A DNA stretch of 64,000 bases, from the NCBI GenBank assembly GCA_027490195.1, contig JAIXYN010000048.1:1-64000 (forward strand), in the 5' to 3' direction. How positions within the stretch are numbered: the first letter of the stretch is position 1; each line of letters opens with the position of its first letter. Both the position numbers and the translations under genes were made by a program. Below, piece by piece: positions 35,214 to 44,390 of this stretch. This DNA comes from Verrucomicrobiaceae bacterium. Its GTDB lineage: Bacteria > Verrucomicrobiota > Verrucomicrobiia > Verrucomicrobiales > Verrucomicrobiaceae. The notes under the pieces are model-generated. The model was not told the DNA's origin. It made no database searches and saw only the letters and a program-made list of their open reading frames with translations.

Positions 35214-36371
35214 ATGGAAGAGGACTCACACAGTACCAGCAGCACACCGCCCTTTGACGGGCACGGCTATCGCCTCATGCAGACGGGGTTCTGGTCCTTG
35301 TTTGTCCTGACCGTGGCGGTCACACTCCTTTCTGGGCCGCCTTCCTTCGCCTTTCAAGATGACGCCTCTGCCTCTGCCTCCGCAGAAGCGCTCGAAAGGG
35401 CCTTCGCCGAGCTGGAGCCGCTAATGTGGATTGAAAATGTGGCCATGATTCTCTGCGGCATCCTGGCCACCCACTGCCTGCACCTGCTCTCTCTCCGGCA
35501 TCGCTGGGACCTGCGCCCCCTCAGGCGGCTGGTCCCCGCGGTGCTGCTCTCCTGTGTGGGCCTTGCGGCGGGCATCTCCCTGCTCATCAATGCCCTGCGT
35601 TGGTTCCTCTACTCGCAGGTTTTCGGCGCAGCAGTTGCTGGCATGGGGCTGCTCATTGAGCTGGTCTCCACCGGTGCTGTGGCGCTCTTTCTGCTGGGCA
35701 TGTGGTCCGCGCTTTACTCGGCCTGCCAGGCATTCACACGGCTGCACCAGATTGAGGTCACCTCTCTGCGCCATGCCGCCGCCATCAAGGAAGCACGGCT
35801 GCAGACCATCGCTACTCAGCTCAATCCCCATTTCCTCTTCAACTCCCTCAACACCCTCCGCGCGCTCATTGATGAAAGTCCGAAAGCCGCGCGTGATGCC
35901 GTGACGCAGCTTTCTCTCGTGCTCCGTGCCTCCCTGACCTCCAGCGACCGCAAACTCATCCCCCTGCGCGATGAGCTGGCGGCGGTCAATGCGCTGCTGG
36001 ACCTCGAGTTTGCGCGCTACGGCGACAGGCTGAAGGTGGAGCGGCAGGTCGGCGTTGGCTGTGAAAAAGCACTCGTGCCGCCGCTGCTGCTCGTCACGCT
36101 GGTGGAGAATGCGGTGAAGCATGGTGTGGCTGCCAGGCTGGGCGCCGGCTTTCTGAGTTACGGGGCCAGCGTCGGTCAGGAAGGCCTCTCCCTCCACGTC
36201 CAGAACTCCGGCACCCTTGCCGAAAACTGGCAGGGCAAAGGTGGCATGGGCCTCGCTCACACGCGGGAGCGGCTCGCCCTGCTCTTTGGCAGCGCAGCCA
36301 CCATGACCCTCAGTCAAACAACGGACGGGGTGGAGGCTTCCGTCTTCGTGCCGCAACCTCAGCCAGCATGA
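35214..36371 (+). CDS. LytS/YehU-type sensor histidine kinase
   Basis: A 385-residue membrane kinase. The ATG at 35214 is preceded by a purine-rich GGGGAA at proper distance; a frame starting 27 codons earlier lacks one. Residues 20 to 190 contain about four hydrophobic helices without a recognised sensor domain. The His_kinase (PF06580) core is clear: QLNPHFLFNSLNTLRALID with the phosphorylated His, LVTLVENAVKHGV as N box and GKGGMGLAHTRERLALLFG as the G region. It overlaps the LytTR regulator gene by four bases and is divergent from the export operon, which is its likely target. Confidence 0.92.
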   Translation: MEEDSHSTSSTPPFDGHGYRLMQTGFWSLFVLTVAVTLLSGPPSFAFQDDASASASAEALERAFAELEPLMWIENVAMILCGILATHCLHLLSLRHRWDLRPLRRLVPAVLLSCVGLAAGISLLINALRWFLYSQVFGAAVAGMGLLIELVSTGAVALFLLGMWSALYSACQAFTRLHQIEVTSLRHAAAIKEARLQTIATQLNPHFLFNSLNTLRALIDESPKAARDAVTQLSLVLRASLTSSDRKLIPLRDELAAVNALLDLEFARYGDRLKVERQVGVGCEKALVPPLLLVTLVENAVKHGVAARLGAGFLSYGASVGQEGLSLHVQNSGTLAENWQGKGGMGLAHTRERLALLFGSAATMTLSQTTDGVEASVFVPQPQPA

Positions 36372-37087
36372 AAGCCCTGCTTATTGATGACGAACGCATG
36401 GCCCGCCGCGAGATGCGCCGGTTGCTGGAGGCGCATCCTGAGATCGAAGTCGTGGGTGAGGCCGATAGCGGCCATGCCGCACTGAGTCTGCTGCCCACGC
36501 TGAAGCCGGACATTCTTTTCCTCGATATCCAGATGCCGGAGATGGATGGCTTTGAATTCGTCAATGCCATGGGCGAGCCCTCGCCGCAGGTCATCTTCTG
36601 CACCGCCTACGATGCCCACGCGCTACGCGCCTTTGAGGTCAATGCCGTCGGCTATCTTTTGAAGCCCGTCGATCCGGCCCGGCTTGCCGCCGTCATTCAG
36701 AAACTGCACGATCCTGCCCCGCCGGACAGCGAAGAGCAGGAGGAGACGCTGCTTCGTGAAAACGACCGCGTGCTGCTCAAAGGCGAGCAGCGTTCGTGGT
36801 TCGTCCCCGTGCGCTCGATCTACCTGCTTCAGTCCGAAGGCAACTACACGCACGTCTTCTTTGAAGGCGGCAAAGTTTTGCTGCCCCGCTCCCTCGGCAC
36901 TTTGGAGCAGCGCCTGAATCTGCCCATGTTCTTTCGCGCGAACCGCGCCCAGCTCATCAACACCCGCGCCATCACCGACGTCACCGAATGGTTTAGCGGC
37001 GGCCTCCAGGCCACCCTCGCCTCCGGTGATAAAGTCGAAATATCCCGCCGTCAGGCCGCCCTCTTTCGGAAGCAAAAAGGGCTGTAG
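36368..37087 (+). CDS. LytTR-family response regulator
   Basis: A 239-residue regulator. The receiver domain has the acidic pair DDER, phospho-acceptor Asp53 (ILFLDIQMPEMDG) and Lys in GYLLKPVDPARL. The C-terminal LytTR DNA-binding domain (about residues 135-237) shows VPVRSIYLLQSEGNYTHVFF, RSLGTLEQRL and FFRANRAQLINTRAITDV. Partner of the LytS-like kinase, coupled by an ATGA overlap. Such pairs often control cell-envelope exporters, which fits the adjacent TolC-MacA-MacB operon. Confidence 0.95.
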   Translation: MKALLIDDERMARREMRRLLEAHPEIEVVGEADSGHAALSLLPTLKPDILFLDIQMPEMDGFEFVNAMGEPSPQVIFCTAYDAHALRAFEVNAVGYLLKPVDPARLAAVIQKLHDPAPPDSEEQEETLLRENDRVLLKGEQRSWFVPVRSIYLLQSEGNYTHVFFEGGKVLLPRSLGTLEQRLNLPMFFRANRAQLINTRAITDVTEWFSGGLQATLASGDKVEISRRQAALFRKQKGL

Positions 37088-37130
37088 CAGAGGAAGAGCG
37101 AAGACGAATCGAACAGATGCTAGCGGCTGA

Positions 37131-40100
37131 CTAAGGACTAAACTCCCACTCGGGCGCGTTGAGCAAAGCCCAGAGCACATCCTCCATGCGGCTGCGCCAT
37201 GCTGGATCAAGCTTCTCCGTGGGCGGATCACCAGCGCGGGCGGCGGCTTCCTGGGCCATGCGCACGTTGGTGGCTTCGCCGTCGAGGTGATTGGACCAAC
37301 TCACGTATTTTTCGCGGGTGCGGGTGACTGCTGGTGGCTTGATCTTGGATGCCGTCTGAATGCGCGCATCAAAGCCCGTGCTCAGGTGCTTCGTATAAAG
37401 CGCGCGCTCTTCAGCCGTGGGATGACGCGTGAGCAGCTTGAGGAAAAGCTGATCAATGAACTGGTCGAGGGATTCGTTTTGCAGAGCGAGATCGGTGACG
37501 CCGTGGTCGTTGCTCAAGCGGGTGAGCCAGATGCCCAGCGTGCCGTTGCTGAGGATCGCGGGCTGCAGCACATTCGGATCAGTGTCGCGTTTGCTGATGG
37601 GGTCCTGGCGCGAGCCACGCCAGCCGAAGGCACCGAGTACATCGGTGACGGCCTGGATGCGGGGCAGGGCGAGGCTGGGGCGGTCACGCTCATTGCTGGT
37701 GCTGGTCAGCATCCAACTGCGGTGTGGTTTGCCGAGGTGGATGGCGTTCTTGAGGTCGCGGGTATTGTCGATGTCGAGACAGACTTCCTCCGTGTGGAAA
37801 GGCTTGCCGGTGGCAGCGAAGAGGGAGTCCACAATCTGCTCCGCCTGCAGGCGTCGTGGTGCCGGGCTGGTGAAAAGCGGGCTGGTCTGCTTCAGCGCGG
37901 GATCTGTCGCACGCTGGTAGGCCTGGCTGTTCAAGATGAGGCGCGCGAGGTGTTTCATGTCATAGCCACCGCTGACGAATTCACGTCCGAGCCACTTGAG
38001 AAGCTCGGGATGCGTGGGCTTGCCTTTTTCCCAGTCTTCAATGGGCTCGACGATGCCGCGCCCCATGAAGCGCGCCCACAGACGGTTGGCGATGACTTGT
38101 GCAAAGCGTTCGTTCTGCGGTGCGGTGATCATAGCAGCCAACACATCGCGGCTGTCCTTCGGATTTTCAGCGAGCTTGCCCGCAGCTTCGTCGCAGAACT
38201 CCGCAAAGGGCCACTTGGGCTGCACTTTGGTGCCGGGTTGCAGCGTCACTTGGATCAGCGGCTTGCGGCCGCCGGCGTGGATCTTGTCCATCGGCACGCT
38301 GCTGGTCTTCGGCACTTCGATTTCCTTCGTGCCCAGCATTGCCGCGAGTTCGAAGAGGTCCTGCTGCAACGATTTGCCAGTGGGTGAATCATGGCAGCGT
38401 GCGCACTTCATTTCCACCCCGAGGAAGGCGGTGCTGACGATGGTGCCCTTGGCTGCCATCGGTACATCATTCTGCGAGGCCGTGCCAAATCCCGCCGGGC
38501 CGCCGAGGCGTTCGCTGCCACGCATGCGCAGGAGTTCGGTCACAAAGAAATCCATCGGCTTGTTGTCCTGCAGCGATTCATACAACCACCAGCGGAAGGG
38601 CCCCGTGTTGTTCAGCGTGGGATTGAGGATGTTCGGATTCTCCGCCAGCACGTCCTGCCAGTAGCCCATCCAGTTGTCGGCCCAGCGCGGGTCTTGCAGA
38701 AGCTGGTCGATGACCGCCTTGCGATCTGGGCTCTTCTGAAACGCGGCGATCTCCGCCAGCGATGGCGGCACACCCACGGTGTCCAGATAGACGCGGCGCA
38801 GGAAGGTGAGGTCGTCGGTCAGCGGGGTGAGTGTGAGGTGATCCGCGCGGATGTCCGGCCAGTGCGCGCCCTCCTTGATCCACGTGGTCATCAGCGCGAC
38901 TTCACCCTTGGTCAAGGGCTTGCCCTTGGGCGGCATGATCTCGTCTTCATCAGAGGAGGTGATGCGTGCAATGATGGAGCTGTGATCCGGCTTGCCGGGA
39001 TCGACCGCAGCACCATCCGACTTGCCGCCTTTCATCGCGTCCGCGAGCGAGTCCAGATGCAGTCCGCCTTTGGCCTTCGCGCCGCGATGGCATTCCGTGC
39101 ACTTGGCTTCGAGGATGGGCTGGATGTCTTTGAAGTAGTCGATGCTGCCTTTGTGCGAGTCCTGGGACTTCACGCTGTCAATCCTGGCGGCGATGAAGCC
39201 ATCAATGCTTCCTTCACCTGGTGGGTTGTTCGCCAGCCATGCCTCCGCAGCCTTCTGGCGCTTCGCCCAGTAGGGGGCGGACTGCGCACGCAGTTCGGCG
39301 CGTTTCTTCGCATTGATCTCCGCGTAGTGCGCGTTGCGTTCCTTCTCATAGGCGGTCCAGCCGGCATCGTTGTAGGCGACTTCGCGTTTGCCGGGGGTGA
39401 TCAGCTTCCATGCCTGACTGCCTTGCGGCGACCACGCCACTACCGTCTCACCGAGTTCCGGGCGGCGCACCGCCTTGCCGGCAAAGCTTCCCACCACCGT
39501 TTCCAGCACGATGAACTGCGGCTTGCCAGTGCCTTCAAACTCACACCACGATTCACGATTGCCCGGCGGCGCAAAACGGAAATCAGGACCCAGATCGAGG
39601 TAGCCCTGCTGGTCGGTCACGAGGTGGTGACCATCGCTGTCATTCGGCGGGAAGGGAGTGGTGAGGATCGTCTTGTTGTCGATGTAGAGATTGGTCGCGC
39701 CACGTGCGCGCAGCAGCAGGCGGTGCTTGCCTTTGGGAAAGGTCACACTGGCGGCCGCACGCAGCAGGAAGGGGACATGGCGTTCGCCGCGCACCCCGGT
39801 GTCCACATACTTCTGGGGCACTTCAAAGAAGCCGAACACATCCTCCGTGTAGGTCTCGTTCACTTTGGGATACTCACTCGGCCAAGCGTTTGCTTCGGGC
39901 ATGCCTTCCTCGGCCAGTTGCACCAGCACGCGTCCAGCAGGCACTTCCTTCTTTGTGATGGGCGGCGGTGGTGGCACAAACTGATACTTTGCTTTCAGCG
40001 CCGTGACATCGAGCGGACCACGATAGATCGCGACGTCATCCAGCCAGCCGTTCAGCGAGTGAGAGGCGGCCAGCGTGGAGCCGCTGCCGATCATGAGCGA

Positions 40101-40733
40101 GTCTCCGTCAGTGACCGGCGCACGATCCGTCTCGCCACCCATGTCCCAGACCCCATCCGTTTCACGTCCGTCGATGTAGCCCTTGATGCTCTTCAATTTG
40201 CCAAAAGTATAAGTGACCGCGATGTGGTGCCAGCCTGCGCTCGGCAGCATGTCTTTGGACCACCAGCGGTGCCATGCGCCCTTCTTGCCGGGCACATCAG
40301 TGCTGTGAAAGAGGAAGCCGATCTGTGCGCCGCCTTTCGCAGTTTGCAGGCGCAGCGCGTAGTTTTGATTTTCCGCACCAAATTCCTTGGTGCCAAGGCG
40401 GCCCTTACCCAGGATGTAGGGGCTGCCGCTGAGTTCCGCCGCTTTCACCCACGCTTCCAGGGTGATGGTTTCATTCAGGCCAAAGCGCAGCTCTTCGCTG
40501 TCCTTGATGGTGATGGCGGATTTCTTGCCATCGCCAGCGAATCGTTGCGCCGTGTTAATCTTCTTAAAACCAGGGAAGTTCGGCGCACGCGGGCCGGGCT
40601 CTTTCGCTTCATCAAACCGCCACTGCATGACCGTTTTCGCCAGCGGCTTGTCCGTGGTGTCGTTCCCATCGCTGTCATTTTGAGCGGAGGCGAGGGCGGT
40701 GAGCAGGAGAGTGGCTAGGACAAGGCGTGTCAT
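37131..40733 (-). CDS. Secreted LamG-PSCyt1-DUF1549-DUF1553 protein
   Basis: A 1200-residue protein with a signal peptide (MTRLVLATLLLTALASA); the ATG at 40733 has AAAGG just upstream. In order: a LamG/concanavalin domain (residues about 35-240; ITLEAWVKAAELSG, GWLDDVAIYRG), a linker beta domain, a PSCyt1 cytochrome-like domain with CTECH and EDEIMPPKGKPLTKGE, DUF1549 (TFLRRVYLDTVGVPPS, with a second CxxCH, CARCH), and DUF1553 (NRLWARFMGRGIVEP, SYQR-type SQAYQRAT). This architecture is characteristic of PVC bacteria, where it is thought to take part in heteropolysaccharide breakdown. It ends 43 bases from the convergent LytTR gene. Confidence 0.95.
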   Translation of the reverse strand: MTRLVLATLLLTALASAQNDSDGNDTTDKPLAKTVMQWRFDEAKEPGPRAPNFPGFKKINTAQRFAGDGKKSAITIKDSEELRFGLNETITLEAWVKAAELSGSPYILGKGRLGTKEFGAENQNYALRLQTAKGGAQIGFLFHSTDVPGKKGAWHRWWSKDMLPSAGWHHIAVTYTFGKLKSIKGYIDGRETDGVWDMGGETDRAPVTDGDSLMIGSGSTLAASHSLNGWLDDVAIYRGPLDVTALKAKYQFVPPPPPITKKEVPAGRVLVQLAEEGMPEANAWPSEYPKVNETYTEDVFGFFEVPQKYVDTGVRGERHVPFLLRAAASVTFPKGKHRLLLRARGATNLYIDNKTILTTPFPPNDSDGHHLVTDQQGYLDLGPDFRFAPPGNRESWCEFEGTGKPQFIVLETVVGSFAGKAVRRPELGETVVAWSPQGSQAWKLITPGKREVAYNDAGWTAYEKERNAHYAEINAKKRAELRAQSAPYWAKRQKAAEAWLANNPPGEGSIDGFIAARIDSVKSQDSHKGSIDYFKDIQPILEAKCTECHRGAKAKGGLHLDSLADAMKGGKSDGAAVDPGKPDHSSIIARITSSDEDEIMPPKGKPLTKGEVALMTTWIKEGAHWPDIRADHLTLTPLTDDLTFLRRVYLDTVGVPPSLAEIAAFQKSPDRKAVIDQLLQDPRWADNWMGYWQDVLAENPNILNPTLNNTGPFRWWLYESLQDNKPMDFFVTELLRMRGSERLGGPAGFGTASQNDVPMAAKGTIVSTAFLGVEMKCARCHDSPTGKSLQQDLFELAAMLGTKEIEVPKTSSVPMDKIHAGGRKPLIQVTLQPGTKVQPKWPFAEFCDEAAGKLAENPKDSRDVLAAMITAPQNERFAQVIANRLWARFMGRGIVEPIEDWEKGKPTHPELLKWLGREFVSGGYDMKHLARLILNSQAYQRATDPALKQTSPLFTSPAPRRLQAEQIVDSLFAATGKPFHTEEVCLDIDNTRDLKNAIHLGKPHRSWMLTSTSNERDRPSLALPRIQAVTDVLGAFGWRGSRQDPISKRDTDPNVLQPAILSNGTLGIWLTRLSNDHGVTDLALQNESLDQFIDQLFLKLLTRHPTAEERALYTKHLSTGFDARIQTASKIKPPAVTRTREKYVSWSNHLDGEATNVRMAQEAAARAGDPPTEKLDPAWRSRMEDVLWALLNAPEWEFSP

Positions 40734-40738
40734 GCCTT

Positions 40739-40791
40739 TATCAACGCTCATTTGCGCCCTCTTTCAGCATTTCGGGCACCCCACTTTCGTG
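40739..40791 (-). promoter_or_regulatory. Composite promoter region of the DUF1549/1553 gene
   Basis: Read on the minus strand: palindrome CACGAAAGTG (40791-40782), TGAAAGA (40766-40760) and AGCGTTGATA (40748-40739), ending five bases before the start codon at 40733. The three elements have exactly the same spacing as those before the DUF1501 gene. The start codon is so close that the last element also overlaps the ribosome-binding zone. Confidence 0.7.
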
Positions 40792-40845
40792 AGGGCGAGG
40801 AAAAAGAGCTTGCTAAAAATGGAGTGATGCATAACCTGTTACCAC

Positions 40846-41127
40846 ATGTCATACGCACTCACTCGAACCAGCATGGCTTTGGATCAGTTCACCGTGGGTG
40901 TTCTGGAGTTGCTCTCCAAAAAATGGGGTGTTCCCAAAGCTGAGGTCATGCGCAGAGCGGTGAGACGCATCAAGGAGGAGGAAGATATGAAAGACCAATG
41001 CCCCAAACCACTGAAAGCTCTCGACTGGCTCCAAAACGGAGGCGGTTTGACTGTGCAAGAAGCTAACGCCTTCCGTGACGAAGTGCAGGCAGAGCGCGAA
41101 GGCAAACGCTACTGGTGGGAAGCATGA
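40846..41127 (+). CDS. vapB: VapB-like ribbon-helix-helix antitoxin
   Basis: A 93-residue protein. The N-terminal strand and helices (LTRTSMALDQFTVGVLELL, then WGVPKAEVMRRAVRRIKEEE) fit a ribbon-helix-helix antitoxin; I keep the ATG at 40846 because it retains the full beta strand, although an ATG at 40873 is possible. The C-terminal half (LTVQEANAFRDEVQAER) would wrap the toxin. Its stop overlaps the PIN-domain toxin start as ATGA. As in other VapBC pairs, it presumably represses its own promoter. Confidence 0.85.
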   Translation: MSYALTRTSMALDQFTVGVLELLSKKWGVPKAEVMRRAVRRIKEEEDMKDQCPKPLKALDWLQNGGGLTVQEANAFRDEVQAEREGKRYWWEA

Positions 41128-41522
41128 TCCACCTGGACACGAACCTCTTGATTGATCTTGTCACCATCGGATCACCGCACATCGCGGTGATCCGTCAGTG
41201 GCTGGAGGAGGGGGAGGAGCTTGCCGTCTCCGCCATCGCGTGGTCTGAGTTTTTGAACGGTCCGCACACCAAGGCGCAAAAAGACGCTGTGCACGCTATC
41301 TTGGAGGGACGCATCATGGATTTTACGGCCAAGGATGCAGAGCAGGGCTCACGTTTGTTTCATTATACGGGACGCAAACGCGGGAGCCATGCCGACTGCA
41401 TGATTGCCGCCTGTGCGATGACCCACCAGATGCGCGTGGCGACGCGGAACATCGCCGATTTTGAGAAGTTCGTGCCGCATGGGCTCATGCTTCTGCCTGT
41501 GGAGACGGTGGCTAAATCTTGA
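41124..41522 (+). CDS. vapC: VapC-type PIN-domain toxin ribonuclease
   Basis: A 132-residue PIN-domain protein. The acidic residues that bind the catalytic metal are visible: Asp5 in HLDTNLLIDL, Glu in AIAWSEFLNG, Asp in HADCMIAACAM and Asp in TRNIADFEKF. VapC toxins cut tRNA or rRNA when released from the antitoxin. The ATG at 41124 overlaps the vapB stop. Its last bases overlap the end of the convergent NarL-type regulator gene by 11 bp, which is unusual but does not disturb either frame. Confidence 0.93.
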   Translation: MIHLDTNLLIDLVTIGSPHIAVIRQWLEEGEELAVSAIAWSEFLNGPHTKAQKDAVHAILEGRIMDFTAKDAEQGSRLFHYTGRKRGSHADCMIAACAMTHQMRVATRNIADFEKFVPHGLMLLPVETVAKS

Positions 41523-42126
41523 CCAGCCCCCTCCTGATTGCCTCCGCGGTGGCCTGGGCGCGGTCATTGACTTTGAGCTTCATGAGAATGCGGCTGACGT
41601 GCTGCTTCACGGTGTCTTCGCCGATGCCCAGGGTCGCTGCGATTTCTTTGTTGGCGTTTCCTTGCGCCACTAGGGCGAGGATTTCGCGCTCGCGTGGCGT
41701 GATCTCCGGCTCTGCGAGGCGGTCTTTGAGCCTTTGGGCGATGTCCTCAGGTAGACTGCGCTCGCCTCGGGCTACTGTGCGGATGGCCGCCAAGAGAGCG
41801 TTACGGGAGGAGGATTTTTGCAAATAACCGAGGGCTCCTGCTTTGAGTGCCGCTTGGATTTCATCATCGCGGGCAAAGGTGGAGAAGATGAGGACACGGG
41901 CGTTCGCATGATCGCGCAGCAGCGCCGCCGTGGCCTCGATGCCGCTGATGCCGGGAAGTTGCAGATCCATGAGTACGACGTCCGGATGCTTTTTGGCGAA
42001 GAGCAGGGAGGCGTCTTCGCCGCGATCGGTCTCACCAACGACCTTGAGGTCGTCCTCAAGCTCCAGTGAGGCCACGAGGCCGCTGCGCACGACGAAGTGA
42101 TCGTCGATGAGGAGGAGGGAAATCAT
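41512..42126 (-). CDS. NarL/FixJ-family response regulator
   Basis: A 204-residue regulator. The ATG at 42126 (MISLLLIDDHFVVRSGL) is the natural start; the longer frame upstream runs through GTCATTC repeats and a REP palindrome. Receiver: acidic pair IDDH, phospho-acceptor Asp54 (VLMDLQLPG), Lys in GYLQKSSSR. LuxR-type helix-turn-helix (about residues 135-200): ITPREREILALVAQGNANKEIAATLGIGEDTVKQHVS region. Partner of the kinase gene located 167 bases upstream on the same strand. Confidence 0.95.
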   Translation of the reverse strand: MISLLLIDDHFVVRSGLVASLELEDDLKVVGETDRGEDASLLFAKKHPDVVLMDLQLPGISGIEATAALLRDHANARVLIFSTFARDDEIQAALKAGALGYLQKSSSRNALLAAIRTVARGERSLPEDIAQRLKDRLAEPEITPREREILALVAQGNANKEIAATLGIGEDTVKQHVSRILMKLKVNDRAQATAEAIRRGLVKI

Positions 42127-42144
42127 GGAGGGGGAGAGAGCGGA

Positions 42145-42186
42145 CAAATGACGAATGACGAATTCAGAATGACGAATGAATGACGA
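42145..42186. repeat. GACGAATGA-type simple repeat tract
   Basis: Several tandem or near-tandem units of AATGACGAA occur between the kinase and the response regulator genes. The same unit recurs around the kinase start codon at 44.3 kb. Such GTCATTC tracts produce spurious protein extensions of the type FVIRHSEFVIRH when read as coding. Confidence 0.75.
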
Positions 42187-42263
42187 AGTGCCAAGTCCAA
42201 AGGGATGCCGAGGATTTTCTGTTTCGGCGGGAGCCTTTTGACCTCTGGGCATCCGGATTTCCG

Positions 42264-42293
42264 GAAAGGGGATCGGAGACCCCGTTGCCTTGG
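42264..42293 (+). repeat. Dispersed REP palindrome (RAYT family)
   Basis: GAAAGGGGATCGGAGACCCC then GTTGCCTTGG matches the palindromes around the RAYT gene. It abuts the stop codon of the sensor kinase gene, so it lies in the kinase 3' end and may stabilise the upstream message or mark an insertion point. Confidence 0.7.
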
Positions 42294-44372
42294 TCATTGG
42301 TCGAGCGGCAGCACAATAGTCACTCGCGACCCTTTTCCAACTCCGCTATGCCATGAAACCTCGGCCCCTATTTTTCGGGCGCGCTCGCGGATGCCCATGC
42401 AGCCGAAGTGGCCGGGCTGGCCGGTGGTTGCGGCAGCGGGGGCGAAGCCTTGGCCGTTGTCGGTGACGCGGAGTATGATCGCGTCAGCAGTGGCGGAAAG
42501 ATGCAGGGTGATCTCCGTAGCCTGCGCATGCTTGAGGGCATTGGTGATGGATTCCTGCGCGATCATGCGCAGGTGATGAGAAACCGGGCCGGGGATGGCT
42601 GGAATGGCATGCAGGTCGAGCTTCAGTGCCGGTGCATTCGACGGCATGCGGGTGAGTATTTCGCGCAGCGCGGTGATGAGTTCCGGCGGCTGCTCGGTGT
42701 CACGAAGATCGGCCACAAGATTGCGTGCTTCGCTTTGAATGCGGGAGACGAGACTGCGGGAGGTTTCGATGAGAGTGCGGGCTTTGTCTTCGAGCGGTCG
42801 TGTTGTGGCGGCATCCAATCGTAGCGAGAGGCCGGTGAGCTCCTGCTCAAGGGTGTCATGAAACTCACGTGCGATGCGCTGGCGCTCATTCAGCGTGGCC
42901 TGCTGCATGATGCGGCTGCTCAGGACGCCGATCTGCCTTCGTTGCGCGGCGATCCAGATGAAGGCTAGCAATACAATGCCCGCCAGGATGCTGCTGGCGA
43001 TGACCAGACGTTCGGTGGTCCACCATGGGGCTGAATGGATCACCCGTAGATCGCTCTCCGAACGCAGCAGGAGTGAAGCGCGTTCGGCCTCAGAGCGAAA
43101 CCCTTTGTCCTTAGATGACTCGACAAGGCAGATGCCAGTCAGTTCAACAGACGTGCCAATTTCGAGCTCGGGCGGGCTTGATTGCACCAGGAAAGCGCGC
43201 AGTGGCGTGCCTTGGGAGGTGAGGCGGAATTCGAAGCCGTCTGCGCTGCGGAAGAAATCATTGAGCACCGCAGGCGTGGTGAGGTGTATGAGATCAGCAT
43301 CGTGCGAACCGTCTTGGAATTCTTTGAGTGCAACAACAGCGGCGGCGGGTGATTCATCCGGCTCCGTGGCAAGCACGAGAGCATCTGCCAGCGAGGCGCT
43401 GAATCCGGCCATGATGGGAAAGCCGACGATTTCGGCGCGCTGACCCGGAGTGAGATTGACAGGCGTCGTGAGTCGAATCGCGATGGAGGGCGATTGCGGC
43501 GGCTTGGACAGCGCATCTTTCGGTGCTTCACGGGGTGGTGGCGGTGGGGTGGCATCACGCAAAAAAACGCGGCCATCAGGGTAGGCCGCCAGCACCGTGC
43601 CACGAATACGGGCGCGATGATGAGGCTCATCCGCAGCGCCGAATTGTAGCAGCGTGACCACGGAGGTGATGGGCAGCGCTGCGAGTGCTGGGGCGGCTTT
43701 GGCGATCTCCACGTCATTCCAGTCTGTGACGCGAATGTAGGGAAACACGAGCTGGCGGCGGTCATTGATGCCGCCTGCGGCGAGGGCGGTGATGCGGAGG
43801 CGCGCATCGATGAGCGCAGGCGCGGTTTCTAGAGGCGCATCAATGCGGACTTCCAGCACCCGGCTGCCAATGGCGAGGCGCAGCAGCGAGCGGTTCTCAT
43901 CCAGCGGCGTCAACGTGCGGCCAAGGCCTTCGACGATGACTCGCTGGTAATGAAAACGCCCCGTTGCTAGGTCATCATAGTTGGCATGAACCGCCAAGGG
44001 CGGTGCCTCATGGCCAATGATTTGCAAATGAACGACATCCACACCGGGCAAGTAAAGGCCGGCTGTGGTGGTGCCCTGAATGCGCACATGATCACCTACG
44101 CGCAGATCGTTGCGCGCGGGTTTGAAGTGCAGGTGCGTGCCTGCGGTGGAGTCTTGTACAAAAGCGGTGCCGCCGCTTTCCACGAAACCGATCGTGGCCG
44201 TGAGGTCCACCGGCAGTTTTTCCAAACTGCGCTCATACGGAAGCATGCGGATGTCGATGGCGCGCGTGAGAGGAGCACCTGCGGCGAATGACGAAACGAG
44301 AATGAGGAATGACGAAAAAATGACGCAGCGCCAAACGACCCATGCTGCACTGAGCCGTCTGTCTTTCGTCAT
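42294..44372 (-). CDS. NarX/DegS-type sensor histidine kinase with large periplasmic domain
   Basis: A 692-residue kinase. I take the ATG at 44372, which opens a signal (IFSSFLILVSSFAAG); an ATG at 44396 is also possible. The periplasmic part (about residues 30-480) is beta-rich with two OB-like or cache-like segments (LRVGDHVRIQGTTTAGLYLPG and LTPGQRAEIVGFPIMAGF); I do not recognise a named sensor. One membrane helix (VIASSILAGIVLLAFIWIAA) precedes a HisKA_3 domain with His in RIAREFHDTLEQELTGLSLR and a HATPase domain (SITNALKHAQA, VTDNGQGFAP, GHFGCMGIRERARKIGAEV). Works with the NarL-type regulator downstream. Confidence 0.9.
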   Translation of the reverse strand: MTKDRRLSAAWVVWRCVIFSSFLILVSSFAAGAPLTRAIDIRMLPYERSLEKLPVDLTATIGFVESGGTAFVQDSTAGTHLHFKPARNDLRVGDHVRIQGTTTAGLYLPGVDVVHLQIIGHEAPPLAVHANYDDLATGRFHYQRVIVEGLGRTLTPLDENRSLLRLAIGSRVLEVRIDAPLETAPALIDARLRITALAAGGINDRRQLVFPYIRVTDWNDVEIAKAAPALAALPITSVVTLLQFGAADEPHHRARIRGTVLAAYPDGRVFLRDATPPPPPREAPKDALSKPPQSPSIAIRLTTPVNLTPGQRAEIVGFPIMAGFSASLADALVLATEPDESPAAAVVALKEFQDGSHDADLIHLTTPAVLNDFFRSADGFEFRLTSQGTPLRAFLVQSSPPELEIGTSVELTGICLVESSKDKGFRSEAERASLLLRSESDLRVIHSAPWWTTERLVIASSILAGIVLLAFIWIAAQRRQIGVLSSRIMQQATLNERQRIAREFHDTLEQELTGLSLRLDAATTRPLEDKARTLIETSRSLVSRIQSEARNLVADLRDTEQPPELITALREILTRMPSNAPALKLDLHAIPAIPGPVSHHLRMIAQESITNALKHAQATEITLHLSATADAIILRVTDNGQGFAPAAATTGQPGHFGCMGIRERARKIGAEVSWHSGVGKGSRVTIVLPLDQ

Positions 44373-44390
44373 TCTAGTTTCGTCATTTTT
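44284..44390. repeat. Inverted AATGACGAA repeats across the kinase start
   Basis: Units AATGACGAA on one side (44285-44320) and TTCGTCATT on the other (44365-44388) form an inverted pair about 50 bases apart. The first side, read on the minus strand, encodes the hydrophobic core of the kinase signal peptide; the other side spans its start codon. Confidence 0.7.

Noticed and set aside
38391-40718. 775-codon plus-strand frame opposite the DUF1549/1553 gene
   Set aside because: Length alone is misleading in GC-rich DNA; the minus strand has LamG, CxxCH and DUF1553 motifs.
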